Assembly: GCA_902762335.1 (NCBI GenBank)
Contig: CACWNZ010000041.1
Coordinates: 1-16,431 of the forward strand
Length of the DNA stretch: 16,431 nucleotides
Origin: an uncultured Ruminococcus sp.
Lineage (GTDB): Bacteria > Bacillota > Clostridia > Oscillospirales > Acutalibacteraceae
Direction of reading: 5' to 3'
In this document: positions 14,510-16,431 of the stretch, piece after piece
How positions within the stretch are numbered: position 1 is the first letter of the stretch
Layout: every line of letters begins with the position of its first letter
Program-made: the position numbers and the translations under genes
The notes under the pieces: model-generated
Told to the model about the DNA's origin: nothing
Databases searched by the model: none
Seen by the model: only the letters and a program-made list of their open reading frames with translations

Positions 14510-15343
14510 ATGGTTTTCAGAAGCAAAAATACCGAGCTGAATTTTGTTGACGGGGTAGGCTTTCTTACCTTTCCCTCCCTGTCGGAGCTTTCGTTTATAA
14601 ATCATGCCTTTTCCACGAGGATAGGCGGGATAAGCACCGATGAGTATAAGTCCATGAACCTCAACTTCAAGCGCGGCGACGACCCCGAAAGGGTCACAGA
14701 GAATTATAAGATATTCTGCAGGGCTGCCGGCTTTGACTATAGCAGCCTTGTAAGCTCGTCACAGGACCACAACATAAACGTGCGCTGCGTGACGAGCGCC
14801 GACTGCGGGATAGGCATTTACCGTGAGCACGATATGGCAAGCGTTGACGCTCTTGTTACAAACGAGCCCGGCGTTACTCTTGTTACTCATTATGCCGACT
14901 GTACCCCGCTGTATTTTGCCGACCCCGAAAGGCGCGTTATAGCTCTTGCCCATGCCGGCTGGAGAGGCACTGTCGAAAAAATCGGCGAGGCCGTTGTTGA
15001 CGTTATGACCGAAAGCTACGGCTGCGACCCCACGGATATCATCGCCGTGGTGGGTCCTGCTATAGGTCCCTGCTGCTATGAGGTAGACACTCCCGTGTAT
15101 GAGAGGTTTGCTTCTCTGACGGAATTAAAGCCCGCATATTTTACAAGATCCCTCGGACACGGCAAGCATCTTGTAGATCTGAAGGAAACAAACCGCCGTA
15201 TGCTTTTAGAGGCGGGACTGCTGAGCATAAACATAACGATAAGCGACGTATGCACCAAGTGCAACAGCGGACTGCTTTATTCCCACAGGGCGAGCAAGGG
15301 AAAGCGCGGCGGGCTTGTTGCCATGATGTGCATAAAAGACTGA
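14510..15343 (+). CDS. pgeF: PgeF/YfiH family (DUF152, laccase-domain) protein
   Basis: A 277-residue member of the YfiH/LACC1 family. Family motifs are SSQDHNINV (83-91), THYADCTPLYFADP (126-139), AHAGWRGT (147-154) and GPAIGPCCYEV (182-192). Residues H87, C131 and H148 match the conserved metal/active-site triad. Members have been described as laccase-like oxidases, as purine nucleoside phosphorylase/adenosine deaminase enzymes, and in E. coli as a peptidoglycan editing factor that prevents misincorporation of serine. Which role applies here cannot be read from sequence. The ATG has a GGGAG site 9 bases upstream. It is monocistronic and ends at a hairpin shared with the V-ATPase operon. Confidence 0.9.
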   Translation: MVFRSKNTELNFVDGVGFLTFPSLSELSFINHAFSTRIGGISTDEYKSMNLNFKRGDDPERVTENYKIFCRAAGFDYSSLVSSSQDHNINVRCVTSADCGIGIYREHDMASVDALVTNEPGVTLVTHYADCTPLYFADPERRVIALAHAGWRGTVEKIGEAVVDVMTESYGCDPTDIIAVVGPAIGPCCYEVDTPVYERFASLTELKPAYFTRSLGHGKHLVDLKETNRRMLLEAGLLSINITISDVCTKCNSGLLYSHRASKGKRGGLVAMMCIKD

Positions 15344-15353
15344 TACGAGATAT

Positions 15354-15399
15354 AAAAATGGGCTGACACACCGTTGAATGAGTGCGTCAGCCATTTTTT
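15354..15399. terminator. Bidirectional terminator between pgeF and the V-ATPase operon
   Basis: GGCTGAC (15361-15367) pairs with GTCAGCC (15386-15392), extended inward by CAC/GTG after one mismatch. It is flanked by AAAAAT on the left and six T on the right, so both strands have a T tract after the stem. It lies just past the pgeF stop and abuts the stop of subunit D on the other strand. Confidence 0.88.
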
Positions 15400-16061
15400 C
15401 AGTTATTGTGCTGTGAATAGTGGTGAGCCTTTTCAAGAAGCATATCCTTGACCTTCATAAGTCTGGTGCGGCTGCTCCTGTCGTTTTCTTCAAGCTTCAT
15501 GGCAATGTATTTGATAGTCGCTTCATAGCGGGGTATCATAACGTGCTCGAGAGAATTTACCCTTCTGCGCGTGCGCTCTATCTCCGCCGCCATAAGCTCG
15601 CAGCTCTTCTCGGTCTCCGCAAGCTTTATGAGATCCGGCATCAGATCGTTAAGAGCCGATACCGCATCGTCAAGCTCAAAGGAAGTGAAGGCAAAGCCGT
15701 AGGGATAGATGTCGCTCTTTTCGGGGCTTTCGCTCACAGAGGAAAAAACGGGAACGTCAACGCTCATGATATTCTTAGAGCCCACTTCAACGCCCGTCTG
15801 CTGCTTTGATGACATCAGCGAGGAATCGAGAGCCTTTTTGCTCATAACGGCGCTTGCATTGACAAAATGCGCGCTGCACTGCTCAAGCTCGGCTTCTACC
15901 TTTTCACGCAGCTTTTTGTTTACCTGAACGAGCTCTATGAACTGTCGCATAAGCTCGTCCCGCTTGTCCTTGAGCATTTTATGTCCCCTGCGGGCGGTGA
16001 CGAGCTGCTTTTTAAGCCTGGTCATCTGCATTCGCGTGGGGTTTACGTTCATAATGTCCAT
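15399..16061 (-). CDS. ntpD: V-type ATP synthase subunit D
   Basis: A 220-residue central-stalk subunit D (AtpD/NtpD family) of the prokaryotic V/A-type ATPase, coupling catalysis in the A/B head to rotation of the membrane ring. The N-terminal hallmark NVNPTRMQMTRLKKQL (5-20) and RRGHKMLKDKRDELMRQF (25-42) form the first long coiled-coil helix. The return helix is near 150-215 (ERTRRRVNSLEHVMIPRYEATIKYI). The ATG at 16061 is chosen because AAGGAG lies 7 bases upstream. It follows subunit B by 18 bp and is the last gene of the operon in the window, as in the common A-B-D order. Confidence 0.95.
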   Translation of the reverse strand: MDIMNVNPTRMQMTRLKKQLVTARRGHKMLKDKRDELMRQFIELVQVNKKLREKVEAELEQCSAHFVNASAVMSKKALDSSLMSSKQQTGVEVGSKNIMSVDVPVFSSVSESPEKSDIYPYGFAFTSFELDDAVSALNDLMPDLIKLAETEKSCELMAAEIERTRRRVNSLEHVMIPRYEATIKYIAMKLEENDRSSRTRLMKVKDMLLEKAHHYSQHNN

Positions 16062-16079
16062 AGCGATGCTCCTTAAGAA

Positions 16080-16431
16080 TTATTTGCCGTAGTATTTGTC
16101 GAGCATATCGTCCTTGATACGCTTGAGCTCGCTTCGGGGCAGGATATGCAGGAGCTCCCAGCCCTTGTCGAGAGTTTCCTCAATAGTGCGGTTTGTCGTG
16201 TAGCCCTGAGATACGTATTCTCTCTCAAACGCCTCGGCAAATTCAGCGTATTTTTTATCTATATCGGTCAGAGCCGCCTCGCCCAGAACTATCATAAGCT
16301 CACGGGCGTCCTTTCCTCTTGCGTAAGCCGAGAAAAGCTGATTCATCGTTGCCGCGTGGTCCTCTCTCGTTCTGCCGACGCCTATTCCCTTATCCTTAAG
16401 ACGTGAAAGTGACGGGAGAACGTCTATCGGG
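16080..16431 (-). CDS. ntpB: V-type ATP synthase subunit B, C-terminal part (5' end outside window)
   Basis: The last 117 residues of the regulatory subunit B. PIDVLPSLSRLKDKGIGVGRTREDHAATMNQL and AYARGKDARELMIVLGEAAL are strongly diagnostic, followed by FEREYVSQGYTTNRTIEETLDKGWELLHILP and the ending KDDMLDKYYGK. Subunit B pairs with catalytic A in the hexameric head. The frame is open to the window edge and the start is outside; full-length subunit B is about 460 residues. Together with subunit D this shows an ion-translocating V-type ATPase operon running leftward. Confidence 0.95.
   Translation of the reverse strand, partial: PIDVLPSLSRLKDKGIGVGRTREDHAATMNQLFSAYARGKDARELMIVLGEAALTDIDKKYAEFAEAFEREYVSQGYTTNRTIEETLDKGWELLHILPRSELKRIKDDMLDKYYGK

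Noticed and set aside
1..16431. CRISPR array, insertion sequence, prophage or toxin-antitoxin locus
   Set aside because: No regularly spaced repeats, transposase or integrase motifs, terminal inverted repeats or paired small toxin/antitoxin frames were found; the lone Xre protein has no partner beside it.

Overview
The window reads as chromosomal DNA of an anaerobic Clostridia-type Firmicute, most likely a gut Ruminococcus/Oscillospiraceae relative. This is inferred from the gene families: a V-type ATPase, an NAD-dependent ligase, a MscL with a C-terminal zinc ribbon, a large Ig-repeat secreted protein, and AGGAGG-like ribosome binding sites. It is also inferred from sigma-A type promoters, nearly all with exactly 17-base spacers. 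No rRNA, tRNA, CRISPR array, transposase or phage gene was seen. Most of the window is core or housekeeping.

Layout. (1) 1-3228, minus: the first ~1076 residues of a large secreted Ig-like/Cys-pair repeat protein whose 3' end lies outside the window; it has a strong promoter and a ~100-nt leader. (2) 3444-6067, minus: an HSL-type alpha/beta hydrolase with its own promoter, then a two-gene unit of a GT4 glycosyltransferase and a TfoX-N domain protein that look translationally coupled. (3) 6068-6461: a ~390-bp divergent intergenic region with a 5'-UTR hairpin, a strong bidirectional terminator-like hairpin with no gene to terminate, and a ~180-bp stretch carrying a short direct repeat. (4) 6462-7070, plus: a conserved-looking protein of unknown function. 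(5) 7353-8435, minus: galactokinase with a short C-terminus, divergent from a small Xre-type regulator (8565-8798, plus). (6) 8852-12981, plus: carboxynorspermidine decarboxylase, an AEC-family transporter and LigA in one close-packed unit ending at a textbook terminator. (7) 13109-14183, plus: a dCMP deaminase-family protein and MscL, each with its own promoter. (8) 14200-14418, minus: a five-cysteine 72-residue protein converging on mscL through a shared hairpin. (9) 14510-15343, plus: a PgeF/YfiH-type multicopper-like protein. (10) 15399-16431, minus: V-type ATPase subunits D and B (B partial), the 3' end of an ntp/atp operon.

How the genes relate. The clearest functional groupings are the V-ATPase pair and the glycosyltransferase-tfoX pair. 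The nspC-AEC-ligA unit joins a polyamine step to a membrane carrier and a DNA ligase; only the first two could plausibly be linked in function. I see no strong evidence for a wholly new multi-gene system. The best leads are non-coding: the orphan terminator and repeat-bearing stretch at 6176-6403, the dyads sitting on the promoters at 14453-14481 and 13639-13690, and the small regulator whose last codons contain the nspC -35 box.
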